Source: Bacillota bacterium
GTDB lineage: Bacteria; Bacillota; Clostridia; Tissierellales; Peptoniphilaceae
Assembly: GCA_023393815.1 (NCBI GenBank)
Contig: JAEXBU010000016.1
Location: 1-56,851, forward strand
Length of the DNA stretch: 56,851 bases
Reading direction: 5' to 3'
This document shows positions 47,437 to 56,845 of this stretch, piece after piece. The translations under genes were made by a program, and so were the position numbers. A model generated the notes under the pieces. That model saw only the letters and a program-made list of their open reading frames with translations. It was not told the origin of the DNA and did not search any database. Within the stretch, counting starts at the first letter, position 1, and each line of letters begins with the position of its first letter.

Positions 47437-49158
47437 TTGTAATCGCTCCACTACGCTCTTTAAATACTTGCCGACCACTACGGAAAAGCGTTCCAAATCT
47501 TTGATACGCACGAAATCCGTCCCGAAGATAAGTTTCTCCTGGTCCAATTCCTCGTCCTCTCCCGTGAAAACGCCGAGAATCGCCCGCTGCTTCAGCTTGC
47601 CTTGCAAAACTTCCGCCGCCGTGTCGTACACCGCCTCTTCCCCTTCGTAATCGCACACGCCGCCTTTGTTGGCGTCCAGGCCGATGGAAAGAAGGTCATT
47701 GGGCATACCGTCGGAAAGGACGATCAACACCTTCGTATCCGCCTCGATTTCGTCCATCGTTTCAAAGACGTAGCGCAGGGCAAAGCCGTCGCGATTGGAT
47801 CCGCTGGCCTTGTAGGAAAAAATCTCGCGATTTTCCTTCGCTTCGTCTTTGTAGTCGCGAAAGATGCGAATAATTTGGTAATGAAAGAGGTTGCAAAAAC
47901 CCATGACCCGCGTGGGAATCCTTAACTCCGTTAAGGCCTCGGCGATGAGAAAGCCTTGAATCGCCACTTCCGCCTGGCGATCTTGCTGGGATCCGCTCAT
48001 GTCCAGGAGAATATCCACGGCAAAGGAATTTTCCTGTTCAAAAGAATTTTTCTTAAAAATGCGCTCATCTCCCAAGACCTCGTGGCGCCACAGTCGGCTC
48101 GTGTCGATGGCTCCGTTAGCGGCGTGCACCGCCTCTTGGGAGGAGTCGTCCAAAAGATTTTTGCGAATGATTTCTCGCAACTCGAAAATGGATCGTTCGT
48201 AAATATGGCGGTCTTTGTCGTAAATAGCCTCGGTTTCTCTTCTTTGGGCGAGGATTTGCTCTTCGAAAAATCGCGCGCCCATATCATTTTCAAACTGTCC
48301 CCGGGTCACGTGCAGGCGCATCCCCTGGTGTATTCCCGTAGCGATGATCGTCTCGATTTTTTTCGCCTTTGCCGGAGGCAGGGCCTCTACGCCGTAGTGC
48401 TTTCTTACGCGACTCAACGTGCGCGCCTCGCTGTCTGCACGCCCCTTGGAAATGGATGCGTCCGATTCCACCACCTTGGACGTATCGCGAATGACGCCGG
48501 AAAACTCCGCAGACTCGATAATCTCCGTATCCCTGTTTTCCATAGGCTCGGACTTCTGTTCCACGATCTTCCGCTTTTTTTTCTTCTCCGGCTGTTCAGG
48601 TTGCGTCGGAACGTGCTTATCTTCGATCTTTTTTTCCACTTCAAAGGTGAGGGTCGGATTTACGTGGAAGTGTTCCCGCCACAAGCGGGACAGATAGTCG
48701 TAAAATTCACCTTCCGTCTTTAATCGATCCCCGGCGATCAATTTGCGCATTAAGGGTTCTAAAAACGTGCCCGCACTCATGGGCTTGCCCATGCGATACG
48801 CCGCATACTGCATATCGATCTCCTGAGCCATGTCCCTTTTATTCAAAAAATTCAGATCCCGAAAGCGGCGTTTGTACGCATCCTTCGCCATAGACTTGAT
48901 TCCCGGCCGTTCGCGATACAAAGCGGCCTTCGTATATTGTAAGGCCAAAATGCGGGCTACGGTGCGCATATCCTTTCCGTTGGAAACCGCCTCCGTATTT
49001 TTCGCCACGAAATTTGCCAGGCGATTTTTCGGGAAGGCCCGATCGATCATGCCCGCTTCAGCGGCATCGAACCCGTCGCCTTCGCCAGCGTAGCGTCGCT
49101 GATAATTGCCGCCGACGGTCCAATAGACGTTTTGCCTACGCTTGTCCGTCCAACTCAT
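47434..49158 (-). CDS. vWA-domain protein, NorD/CbbO-like
   Basis: A 574-aa protein whose C-terminal third is a von Willebrand A domain with a complete MIDAS: DMSGS (Asp386-Ser390), a SGSNRDG threonine-equivalent region and LSDGMPND. The N-terminal two-thirds are helical, basic and charged with a lysine-rich stretch near residue 195, as in the NorD/CbbO family. These proteins act with a MoxR-type AAA+ ATPase to remodel or activate a metalloenzyme. It overlaps the ATPase gene by 4 nt. No nitric oxide reductase or Rubisco is visible, so the client is unknown. Confidence 0.88.
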   Translation of the reverse strand: MSWTDKRRQNVYWTVGGNYQRRYAGEGDGFDAAEAGMIDRAFPKNRLANFVAKNTEAVSNGKDMRTVARILALQYTKAALYRERPGIKSMAKDAYKRRFRDLNFLNKRDMAQEIDMQYAAYRMGKPMSAGTFLEPLMRKLIAGDRLKTEGEFYDYLSRLWREHFHVNPTLTFEVEKKIEDKHVPTQPEQPEKKKKRKIVEQKSEPMENRDTEIIESAEFSGVIRDTSKVVESDASISKGRADSEARTLSRVRKHYGVEALPPAKAKKIETIIATGIHQGMRLHVTRGQFENDMGARFFEEQILAQRRETEAIYDKDRHIYERSIFELREIIRKNLLDDSSQEAVHAANGAIDTSRLWRHEVLGDERIFKKNSFEQENSFAVDILLDMSGSQQDRQAEVAIQGFLIAEALTELRIPTRVMGFCNLFHYQIIRIFRDYKDEAKENREIFSYKASGSNRDGFALRYVFETMDEIEADTKVLIVLSDGMPNDLLSIGLDANKGGVCDYEGEEAVYDTAAEVLQGKLKQRAILGVFTGEDEELDQEKLIFGTDFVRIKDLERFSVVVGKYLKSVVERLQ

Positions 49159-50078
49159 CGAAAGAGTTCCCCTCGCGTCACATCTTTAGCGAATAAGGTG
49201 TCGATCACATCCTCCACCACTTCTTTTTCGAAACGGTCGAAGGATTTGTTTACGATCCCCATATTCAAGGCGTCCTTCACGGAAAGCCCTCGTTCGATCA
49301 TTCTTAGAGCGCCGAAGAGTCCACGCATATCTACCGCCTTGGAAGAAATTTCTCCTTCTAAACTTTTGTTTTGAAGATCCGTAAAGAGCCGGGCAAAAAG
49401 AAGCATTCCGTCTTCGTTCAGATGGGTCTCTTCCCGTAAAATCTGTTTCAACCCTTCTCCTTCTAAAATCGGCATATCGATGACCATAAAGCGGCTGATC
49501 AAGGCCTCGTTCAATTCCCGCGTGCCCATGTAACCGTAGTTCATCGTACCAATAAATCGAGTGGCGTCGTCTAAGGGAATACGGTCGTAGCCCGGCACGT
49601 CGATCATGCGGCGAAAGTCCAAAGCCGAGTGAACTACGGAGAGGGATTCATTTTTCGCCATATTAATTTCGTCGAAAATCGCAAAGCCGCCCAATTCCGC
49701 CGCCAAGGTAACCGGCCCCTTCTTAAGAACCACTTCCCCGTTTCGGAAGGTATCCACGCCGATCAACGAGGCGCTGTCCACGTTCACATTTAAAGACATA
49801 TTCCACATGGGGCGGTTGAACAATTGGGCCAAGTTTTCAGAAAAGACGTTTTTCCCCGTCGCCTTGGGTCCGGACAACAGAATATGATACCCTGACAACA
49901 TGGCGTAGATCGCTTTTTCCCAAATTTCCTTCCCGTAGTAACGGTAAATAGAGACGGGAATCCGATCTTTTACGGAAGGATCCACCGGGTGTTCCTTCAC
50001 AAAATCCTCTACGTCTTTTAACAGGGCTTTGTCGATGGCTTGCTTGTTTAAAAATTCTACCAGTTGTTCTCTCTTCAT
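49155..50078 (-). CDS. MoxR-family AAA+ ATPase (CbbQ/NorQ-type)
   Basis: A 307-aa AAA+ ATPase that is usually the motor of a MoxR-vWA chaperone. The Walker A motif is GPKATGKN (residues 70-77) with Asn in place of Ser/Thr, and Walker B is FAIFDEIN (132-137). Sensor and arginine-finger regions (GTMNYGYMGTRELNEALISRF) follow. The ATG follows AGAAGGGAAGAAC. It lies 52 nt after murJ and overlaps the vWA gene, and the pair ends the operon. The partner substrate protein may be any of the operon products or may lie elsewhere. Confidence 0.9.
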   Translation of the reverse strand: MKREQLVEFLNKQAIDKALLKDVEDFVKEHPVDPSVKDRIPVSIYRYYGKEIWEKAIYAMLSGYHILLSGPKATGKNVFSENLAQLFNRPMWNMSLNVNVDSASLIGVDTFRNGEVVLKKGPVTLAAELGGFAIFDEINMAKNESLSVVHSALDFRRMIDVPGYDRIPLDDATRFIGTMNYGYMGTRELNEALISRFMVIDMPILEGEGLKQILREETHLNEDGMLLFARLFTDLQNKSLEGEISSKAVDMRGLFGALRMIERGLSVKDALNMGIVNKSFDRFEKEVVEDVIDTLFAKDVTRGELFR

Positions 50079-50130
50079 GTTCTTCCCTTCTCTATAGCAA
50101 TGCGCCCTCGGCGCGCTCCTTCAATCGGAT

Positions 50131-51648
50131 TTATGCCCTCTCTTTTTTGGAGAAAAGCAATTTTTTTATCTGTTCGATTTCGTCAAACTTCATGACGTAG
50201 GCCAAAATAAAGTAACTCACTCCCGCTACTGCAATCGCGACCATCAGCGCCTTATTCGGCGAGACTCTTCCGGACAAAAATCCTTCGACTCCCTTTGCGA
50301 TCACCCCCATCGCCGCCGATGCGAAAACAATTTTTCCCATGTTTTTCATTCCGGAAGAAAGGTTCAATCCCTCTCCTCCGCCCTTTAAGTGAATCAACAT
50401 TCCTACAGCGCCCACCCAAAGAGACAAAGAGGTGCCCATGGCGAGTCCGCGAAGGCCGTAGATCTTTCCGAGGAGAATACTCAACAAGACGTTTACCGCT
50501 ACCATGTAGGCGGCATTGATCATGGGAAAGGAGGCATCTTTTCGGCTGTAGGAAATGCGTATGCCGATTTCCCGAATGCCGATGGCAAACAGTCCCGCGG
50601 CGTAAAATAAGAGCACTTCCCCGGTGACGCGCACGTCGTCGGCGGAAAAGGCGCCGCTTAAAAACAATAGCCGCACGATTTCTTTATGAAAGCACATAAC
50701 GCCCACCGTCGCCGGCAAGACGAAAGCCGCCATAAGAGAAAGACCTTCCCGAAAGACCCTCCCGAGTTCGGCCTCGTCGCCCTTTTCTACAAGGTTCGCC
50801 ATGGAGGGATAGGTTACCGTCACGATGCTTGTTACCACGATCCCGGTGACGAAGCCTTGAATCTTCGTGGCGTAATTGATGACCGCTACGCCGGCGGGGT
50901 CGATCATTGAGGCCAGGGCCTTACTTATGATAGTATTGAGTTCCAAAACCGATGTGGACAATAAAATCGGCAGAATCAGCAGCCACAATTTTTTCATGGC
51001 CGCCCCGGTGACGGGATAGCCACGACGCAGCTGGAAGCCGCTCTTTTTCAAATAGGGTAAAAAAATGACGTACTGAATACAAAAGGCAAACAAAATACCG
51101 AAGGCCAAGACGCGTAAATCGCCGGCGCGTCCCAAAATCATGGCGACGATTAACGCCGAATTCATGACTACGGAATGGAACATGGATACGATAAAGTGGG
51201 CGTGAATCTGTAAATAGGCTTTAAAAATAGAAAAAACGGCAGTTACCGCGATGCTTAAAGCGCTTACACGGCTCATGGCCACGGTTTTTTCAAAAACGTC
51301 GCCGTCAAATCCCGGCGCCATCAACCCCACCAACTGTGGCGCGAAGAGTACGGCCAAAAGACTGATCCCCAAGGCCACAAGAGCCACACTCCACGTTAAA
51401 GACGTGGTAAATCGATCCGCCTCCTCCTTTCCGTCTCGATGGGCGAGAGCCGTGTAGACGGGAATAAAGCCGCCGGAAATAGAGCCTGCGAATAAATTAG
51501 ACAACACCATAGGCAAAGTAAAGGCGATAAGAAAAATATTTGCCACCGCCGAGGTTCCAAAAAAATGGGCTAGGGCTTTTTCCCTAGCCAATCCAAAACA
51601 CTTGGTCCCTATGGTAATAAGCATTAACAAGAGGGATGTATGTTGCAT
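50131..51648 (-). CDS. murJ: MurJ/MviN lipid II flippase family protein
   Basis: A 505-aa polytopic protein with about fourteen membrane segments. The MurJ signature region at the N-terminus (FGLAREKALAHFFGTSAVANIFLIAF) and the SISGGFIPVYTA segment are present. It flips lipid-linked peptidoglycan precursors across the membrane. The ATG is 6 nt after the deacetylase stop with only a modest purine-rich site, so translation is probably coupled. A second paralogue elsewhere in the genome is possible; whether this one is essential cannot be judged. Confidence 0.9.
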   Translation of the reverse strand: MQHTSLLLMLITIGTKCFGLAREKALAHFFGTSAVANIFLIAFTLPMVLSNLFAGSISGGFIPVYTALAHRDGKEEADRFTTSLTWSVALVALGISLLAVLFAPQLVGLMAPGFDGDVFEKTVAMSRVSALSIAVTAVFSIFKAYLQIHAHFIVSMFHSVVMNSALIVAMILGRAGDLRVLAFGILFAFCIQYVIFLPYLKKSGFQLRRGYPVTGAAMKKLWLLILPILLSTSVLELNTIISKALASMIDPAGVAVINYATKIQGFVTGIVVTSIVTVTYPSMANLVEKGDEAELGRVFREGLSLMAAFVLPATVGVMCFHKEIVRLLFLSGAFSADDVRVTGEVLLFYAAGLFAIGIREIGIRISYSRKDASFPMINAAYMVAVNVLLSILLGKIYGLRGLAMGTSLSLWVGAVGMLIHLKGGGEGLNLSSGMKNMGKIVFASAAMGVIAKGVEGFLSGRVSPNKALMVAIAVAGVSYFILAYVMKFDEIEQIKKLLFSKKERA

Positions 51649-51654
51649 AAGGCC

Positions 51655-52671
51655 CTACTTTAAAATGCCAAAGCTGTAACCATCGCTTCTAAGAGCGTCG
51701 ATTACACCGGGCAAGGCATCGGCGGAAAGCTGTTTCGTTTCCGCGTCGTGCATTAAAATGACGATCACCGATCCGTCCTCGTTTTTCGGCATGGATTTTT
51801 TCAAAAATTCCACCAAACCCGACGCCGTCGTAGGTCGTCGGCTGGCCGGTTCCGCATCGCCTGTAAGAGCGTTCCAGTCGATCCAGGAAACGCCCATATC
51901 CTTCAATTTTTCATCGGCGCTCTCCAAGCTCTTCCAGCTCATGTGGCCGCCGGGGTAGCGCCAAACGCCGGAGTGGAAGTTCTTGCCTAAAAGCTTCTGC
52001 AAGGCACTTTGTGCCTGTTTCGCTTCCTCTTCAATGGCGGCAGCATTGCCTACGCGCCCGGGGTACAATTTTTGATAGTCGTGACTATAAGAGTGCAGGG
52101 CGATGGCATTGCCTTCGGTAAGTTCGCGTAGTAAAATGTCGCGATTTTTTTCCTGCACGCTTTTCCCTATAACGAAAAAGGTGGCGTGGGCATCTTTTTC
52201 TTTTAAAGTATCCAATACCTGCGGTGAAATCTTATGGTTCGGACCATCGTCAAAGGTTAAAAAAGCAATTTTCTTTTTTCCGGTGTATTCCTTTTTCCCT
52301 TCAATAATATCGGAAATTTCGCCGGCATCGTAGGCGTAGCTCGAAGCACGGGTAATGTGATTTTCCCCTTTCGCCAAGCGGATTTCGATGCGGTCGTTAA
52401 TAATATTATTCGTTAAGTTTCCGATTTCCTGCGGCGTATACGCCCGCTTCGGATCCAGCGCATCCATATTTTTAAGGACGAACCATTCGATTTGATTGCC
52501 CCCTTCGCCGGAGGATTGGCCGACCATGCCCTTCAACTTGTGAAAAGCCGCGCCAAACAGGACGACGATGGCGACTAAAAGCACCACCCCTCTTAAGCGA
52601 GCCCGGCGCTTTCTCTTTTGAATGCGAATTTTTCTGCGCCTTCTCTCTCTTTCCATTTCTTCTCTGTGCAT
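51655..52671 (-). CDS. Polysaccharide deacetylase (NodB domain), PgdA-like
   Basis: Membrane-anchored carbohydrate esterase 4. After a very basic N-terminus (residues 1-26) there is a membrane segment (about 27-45), a linker region, and the NodB domain from about 130. It carries TFDDGPNH (Asp141/Asp142) and HSYSHDY (His193/His197) as metal and catalytic motifs, and RYPGGH further on. It most likely removes acetyl groups from N-acetylglucosamine of peptidoglycan, altering lysozyme sensitivity (family inference). It is flanked by a copper-amine-oxidase-N-like gene and murJ with gaps of 9 and 6 nt. Confidence 0.9.
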   Translation of the reverse strand: MHREEMERERRRRKIRIQKRKRRARLRGVVLLVAIVVLFGAAFHKLKGMVGQSSGEGGNQIEWFVLKNMDALDPKRAYTPQEIGNLTNNIINDRIEIRLAKGENHITRASSYAYDAGEISDIIEGKKEYTGKKKIAFLTFDDGPNHKISPQVLDTLKEKDAHATFFVIGKSVQEKNRDILLRELTEGNAIALHSYSHDYQKLYPGRVGNAAAIEEEAKQAQSALQKLLGKNFHSGVWRYPGGHMSWKSLESADEKLKDMGVSWIDWNALTGDAEPASRRPTTASGLVEFLKKSMPKNEDGSVIVILMHDAETKQLSADALPGVIDALRSDGYSFGILK

Positions 52672-52680
52672 AACTCCTCC

Positions 52681-54075
52681 TTAAGGATGTACGGTAATAC
52701 TTTGGGCGATCTTCGCCCCGTCGCCATAGACGTAGCCTTTTAGCACGTGACCGTTCCACAACCACGAGACCTGGCGTCCAAGCAAGGTATCCTCGATATT
52801 GGTCATGTCCAAATCGTACGCCGTATCGGACATAACATCGCGTAACTTAACCGTCGTTCCCTGACCCAGAGCCAGGTAGCGACCGCTTAACAATTTTATA
52901 CTATGGCCGCGGCCCGTGTCGTAAGCGTACGTCGCCACACATCGGCGATGTTCTATACTCCACACGCGCACGAGCCCCGTTTCCCTGTCGTCCGTCACAA
53001 TATAAGACGACGCCAACTGAAAATCCGCCACGCCCTCCTCGGGCATACGCCAGCCGCCATCGCTCCCTTCATGGAGGTACAGGCGTCCGTCGGCTCGAAA
53101 GAGCACGCGACCCTCTTGCACGTCGAAAGTTTCTACCGGACGCGAAACGACGCGCGTGAGCACCTTCGTTTCCGGATGAAAAGCGTAGATGCCGTCGTCC
53201 GTTTGAAAGTACACTGTGTCTCCGTCCAAGCGAACTCGATCGGCTCCCTTCATGGCGTAGGGCACGGAGTAAATCTTCCGCTCACCCTTTTCCACGGGAT
53301 AAAAAAACATACGCCGCCCGTCTCGCGCCAACGCCGTCTTCGTTTTTTCGTCGTAATCTTCCGGAGCCTGAAGAGCCAGGTCGCCGCGATAGCTTAGGGC
53401 CTCTTTGTCGTTCAACTGAAACAGACTTCCCATGCCGCCGGGCACTTTTTCGCCCCAGCCCCACAGGTGGGTGCCATTTATGTCAAAAATCATCGTGGCC
53501 ATGGACCCGTCTCGGTAGGGATGAATGCTTCCCACCTCCACGGCGCGGGCGGGCACGACCTTTGCCTCTTCTTCCGGCGGAAGGATGACCATGCGGCTTT
53601 CATCGTCGGACACGTTCACCGTATAGCCCATTTGTTCGAGAAAAAAGACCAGCGGTACGTAAAGGACGTCGCCTTCTACCGTCGGATAGGCCTCCACGTG
53701 GATGCGCCCGCTTTGCTGAATGACCACAGGCTTATCCACAGCCATGACGACGCGATTCATTTGATTGATGGCGACGATCTTTTCATCGGAAAAATAGCTG
53801 ATGCGCTTTTTCCCCACCATACGTTCCATATCTTTGAAGGCCACGGCCCAACGGCCGTTGATTTTCTTCAAAGGATAGGTATAATACACTGGCTCCGTCT
53901 TGCTTTTCAACGGATTGTAGCGCACCATCTCCGGCGCGACGACCGGCGTCTCAACGGAAGGCGGCGACGCCTTGACGTCGCGAAAAAAACGCTCCTCCGG
54001 AGAATAGGACTTTGCCGCCATGAGGATCACGGCGAGCAAGATGCTTGCAATAAAAGCCGTTACTCTTTTGGTCAT
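52681..54075 (-). CDS. Secreted copper-amine-oxidase-N-like protein
   Basis: A 464-aa exported protein with an N-terminal membrane segment (about 5-21; TAFIASILLAVILMAA). Residues about 95-165 have the stalk-type copper amine oxidase N-terminal domain pattern (VVIQQSGRIHVEAYPTVEG, VPLVFFLEQMGYTVNV). The C-terminal part has repeating short strands (DGDTVYFQTDDGIYAF, VFDVQEGRVLFRADGRLYLH), reminiscent of a beta-propeller. No catalytic residues are evident, so it is more likely a binding or structural surface protein. The ATG has GGAGGCGACGAG upstream. It lies between a 555-aa unknown and the deacetylase. Confidence 0.75.
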   Translation of the reverse strand: MTKRVTAFIASILLAVILMAAKSYSPEERFFRDVKASPPSVETPVVAPEMVRYNPLKSKTEPVYYTYPLKKINGRWAVAFKDMERMVGKKRISYFSDEKIVAINQMNRVVMAVDKPVVIQQSGRIHVEAYPTVEGDVLYVPLVFFLEQMGYTVNVSDDESRMVILPPEEEAKVVPARAVEVGSIHPYRDGSMATMIFDINGTHLWGWGEKVPGGMGSLFQLNDKEALSYRGDLALQAPEDYDEKTKTALARDGRRMFFYPVEKGERKIYSVPYAMKGADRVRLDGDTVYFQTDDGIYAFHPETKVLTRVVSRPVETFDVQEGRVLFRADGRLYLHEGSDGGWRMPEEGVADFQLASSYIVTDDRETGLVRVWSIEHRRCVATYAYDTGRGHSIKLLSGRYLALGQGTTVKLRDVMSDTAYDLDMTNIEDTLLGRQVSWLWNGHVLKGYVYGDGAKIAQSITVHP

Positions 54076-54143
54076 CTCGTCGCCTCCGTCCTTTATTTTA
54101 CCACAGCTTTTCCCCGGAAACTTCTAAATTTAGACAGTCGTTA

Positions 54144-55811
54144 TCATTCAAAGAGGGGAATGACATTGTTCTTTTTTACAAGACCCATGTAACCAAAGGC
54201 CGCCTCGCCGAAAGTCGTAAGAAAAAATTCATAATCTTCAGGCGGATGCAAGGCGATTTGATACAGATCCAAATCCCGTCCCAGTTCCCGGATTCGCCAG
54301 CGAATTTGTTCCTCCCGACCGTCGCCCGTGCCGCCGACGATGTGTTTATTGGCCGCGCCGGGCGCCAACGCCGTGGCAAAGATTTCCCGAAAAGGCCACG
54401 ACTGAAAATACGGATCGGCTTTGTTCAAATTCTCATTCAAAAGGGTGCTCACCCAAAGAACCGCCTTTTTCTCGTCGTCCAATGGAAGGTACTTTTCCAA
54501 ATTCACAGTCGGCGTTAAAATTCCCTCCTCTTCGACGAGCATTCCCTTTAGATGGGCGAACTTTCTGAAAAACACCAGTTCCGGGTAACTGCTCTCCCGA
54601 TGGGCCTTGCTCGTCTGAATAAAAACAGGCACTCGCTTTAACATGTAGGCGAGGCTCCACTGATTAATGGCTCCCGTTTTGGTAAGGACCAAGTCTTCTT
54701 CTTCAACGGCTTCCAAGTAGCGGTCGAATTGTTCCAGCCACCGAGATGGCGAGGTCATTTCCCCGCGGGCATCTTCCAAGCTTCCGAGACGATACATTCC
54801 GTGAACCGATCGAGTCAAAAGTCGCTTATACGCCGGGATTTTCTCCCGCGCCGGCTCCAATTTTTCCCGCGCCGCGTCGTTTTTTTGTCGTACACACCAA
54901 TAGTGAAGAAGTTCGTAAATGCGCGCCATTTGCGCGTCGTCGGCGAAATCTCCGTTCTCGGACGCCGCGTCCATGAGCTTATCATAATTCGTAAAGCGAT
55001 TATCTTCCAAGGTCAATCCGTCCGCCATCATGACCTTGGATTCCATTTGCTCGAGCAGGTACATATCGCTGATGATGGTCTCCTCATCTTCGGCAAATTG
55101 CGGTACCAGGGCGAGAATGCCGTCCGCCGACTCCGTGTCGAAAAAGTCGTCTTCTTCCAATTCCACTGACAGGTTCTCCCTCACCGCCTCACGCGCTTGC
55201 CCCAAGGCGATGGCATAGAGAAAGAGTACTTCCGGATTCCCTTTTTTTAAGGTGGCCTTATAGGCCTCGCTCTTTTCTTCTATCATGGGCTGGCGCTTTT
55301 TGAGCTCATCTACGACGGTGCAAAAGCTCTCACGCAGATCCTCCTCCACTACTTGAGGCGCGTGAAAAAGAAATTCGCCCACGGACGTATGAATGATGCG
55401 GCCGAGAAAAACGTCCCCTTCCTTCAATGTCTCGGTGCTTTCCGACGTCCGGAGCACCACAGCCGGCTCGGGAAATAGAATGCTCTGCACGTAAGGGCCT
55501 TCCTCGGACTTATAGTTCACCCGGTAAATGCCAATGTACGATTCATAGATGCGCTCTAAATAGGGCTCCACACTCCGCATTTTATGTATATGACGCCAAA
55601 ACTCGCCGATCAATTGGGTGGTCGTGGCGCGATTTTCCTCCGTATCGAACATCAGCCACGCGGCCAGGTCGAAGTGGGAAATACTCCTCCGCATGGGCTC
55701 GTACATTTCTTCATCCTGAAACAAGTCATCCATGGGAATGCTGTGGCGGGCAGAATCCACAATCGCCGCCACGTCGTCCAAAGTTTTTAGCCAAAGCTGT
55801 ATATTAGACAT
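54144..55811 (-). CDS. Conserved-looking 555-aa protein of unknown function
   Basis: A soluble acidic protein without signal peptide or membrane segment. It contains helix-rich blocks (RSISHFDLAAWLMFDTEENR, EDLRESFCTVVDELKKRQ) and a short beta-rich part near residues 105-150 (YVQSILFPEPAVVLRTSE, VFLGRIIHTSVGEFLFHAP). I recognise no domain. The start overlaps the preceding FUSC-like gene by 8 nt, and the ATG has a GAAGGAG upstream, so the two are translationally coupled. The function could be linked to the membrane partner. Another possibility is a helical repeat regulator, but nothing supports that directly. Confidence 0.8.
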   Translation of the reverse strand: MSNIQLWLKTLDDVAAIVDSARHSIPMDDLFQDEEMYEPMRRSISHFDLAAWLMFDTEENRATTTQLIGEFWRHIHKMRSVEPYLERIYESYIGIYRVNYKSEEGPYVQSILFPEPAVVLRTSESTETLKEGDVFLGRIIHTSVGEFLFHAPQVVEEDLRESFCTVVDELKKRQPMIEEKSEAYKATLKKGNPEVLFLYAIALGQAREAVRENLSVELEEDDFFDTESADGILALVPQFAEDEETIISDMYLLEQMESKVMMADGLTLEDNRFTNYDKLMDAASENGDFADDAQMARIYELLHYWCVRQKNDAAREKLEPAREKIPAYKRLLTRSVHGMYRLGSLEDARGEMTSPSRWLEQFDRYLEAVEEEDLVLTKTGAINQWSLAYMLKRVPVFIQTSKAHRESSYPELVFFRKFAHLKGMLVEEEGILTPTVNLEKYLPLDDEKKAVLWVSTLLNENLNKADPYFQSWPFREIFATALAPGAANKHIVGGTGDGREEQIRWRIRELGRDLDLYQIALHPPEDYEFFLTTFGEAAFGYMGLVKKNNVIPLFE

Positions 55812-56724
55812 GGGTTACTCCTTCTTCGTAGAGAGCTTGAATGACTCGAAGCTTTTCCAGTACCGCGTGTACGTGGTAGTTTACGATGACATCGGGAACC
55901 GCTTCGTCCGTTCCTTCAAATAATTCCGTGTAGTGAAATAATTCCTGAATGATTAATTTATTCTCCATCGTAAAGCGCGCAGAAGTAATATCCAACTGTA
56001 ACAGCACGCGCAGGGAAATGAAGCTTTCACTGAATAGATTTAAAAGCCGTTCCACACCGCTAATATCCACGTCGCGAGAAAAGGGCTCGGAAATTTCTTT
56101 TTTTATAAACTCAAAAGAGTCTTGGGTTTGAATCAATTCCTTTTGCAGTGCGTCCAACTTCGGTTTTTCATCGGCGAGAATAATGGCCTCGGACAGGCGA
56201 AAAATATCTTCGTACGTCTTTTCCAAAAGCATCTCGAAGTTGTGCTTCGGCGTGGGCCGGGCGATGAGATAGTTGATCGCCAAGGAAACAAAAATCCCCA
56301 AAAACGTCCCGGTAAGGCGGTTTAAACCATAAATCAGCTGGGATTGATAGGAAGAAAAACTCGCCACGAAAATAATGTTGGTAAGATTAATGAAACGGGT
56401 CATATTAAACTTCAGCAAGGTGATGATAATAATAATGATGCCGATGCCCGCAATAAAGGGTCGAATATAAATATTGTCCGTAATAAGGGCCAAGACATAA
56501 CCTAAGACCACGCCCATGACGCAGGTAAACATTCGGAGCCGTACGGCCTTGTGTGTTTCGTAGACGGAGGGCTGCATGGTGGTCATGGCGGCAATCACTA
56601 CGAACAGGGGCGTGTGGATCCCCAACACATTGGACAGCAACAGACCGACTACCACGGCCAACGCCGTCTTAAAGGTGCGCATCCCCACGTGGGGCAAAAA
56701 ATTTTTTATTGGCGCTAAACTCAA
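55804..56724 (-). CDS. FUSC/aromatic acid exporter-like (ArAE) membrane protein
   Basis: A 306-aa protein with an N-terminal hydrophobic half of six segments (TALAVVVGLLLSNVLGI, PLFVVIAAMTTMQPSV, FIAGIGIIIIIITLLKFN) and a C-terminal soluble helical half (KTYEDIFRLSEAIILADE). This is the DUF939/aromatic acid exporter layout seen in Firmicutes. The substrate is unknown. The best start is TTG at 56724, 7 nt after AAAAGGAG. A TTG at 56754 would add ten residues but lies too close to the promoter. It heads an apparent seven-gene operon. Confidence 0.85.
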   Translation of the reverse strand: MSLAPIKNFLPHVGMRTFKTALAVVVGLLLSNVLGIHTPLFVVIAAMTTMQPSVYETHKAVRLRMFTCVMGVVLGYVLALITDNIYIRPFIAGIGIIIIIITLLKFNMTRFINLTNIIFVASFSSYQSQLIYGLNRLTGTFLGIFVSLAINYLIARPTPKHNFEMLLEKTYEDIFRLSEAIILADEKPKLDALQKELIQTQDSFEFIKKEISEPFSRDVDISGVERLLNLFSESFISLRVLLQLDITSARFTMENKLIIQELFHYTELFEGTDEAVPDVIVNYHVHAVLEKLRVIQALYEEGVTHV

Positions 56725-56755
56725 ACTCTCTTCTCCTTTTCGCTCTTCTAGCAAA

Positions 56756-56783
56756 AGTATAACAAACTGGAAAAAATCTGCAA
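56756..56783 (-). promoter_or_regulatory. Promoter of the FUSC-to-vWA operon
   Basis: Minus-strand TTGCAG (56778-56783), a 16-nt spacer and TATACT (56756-56761), about 30 nt before the TTG start. Confidence 0.6.
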
Positions 56784-56845
56784 GGCCGCTTGCCGTTTCA
56801 ACTGCAACAATCGGGGTATTATATTAAAAAGTAGTGAGAGGAGAC

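Noticed and set aside
56725..56754. Ten-residue N-terminal extension of the FUSC-like protein
   Set aside because: The upstream TTG lies right by the -10 box, while the chosen TTG has a good AAAAGGAG site.
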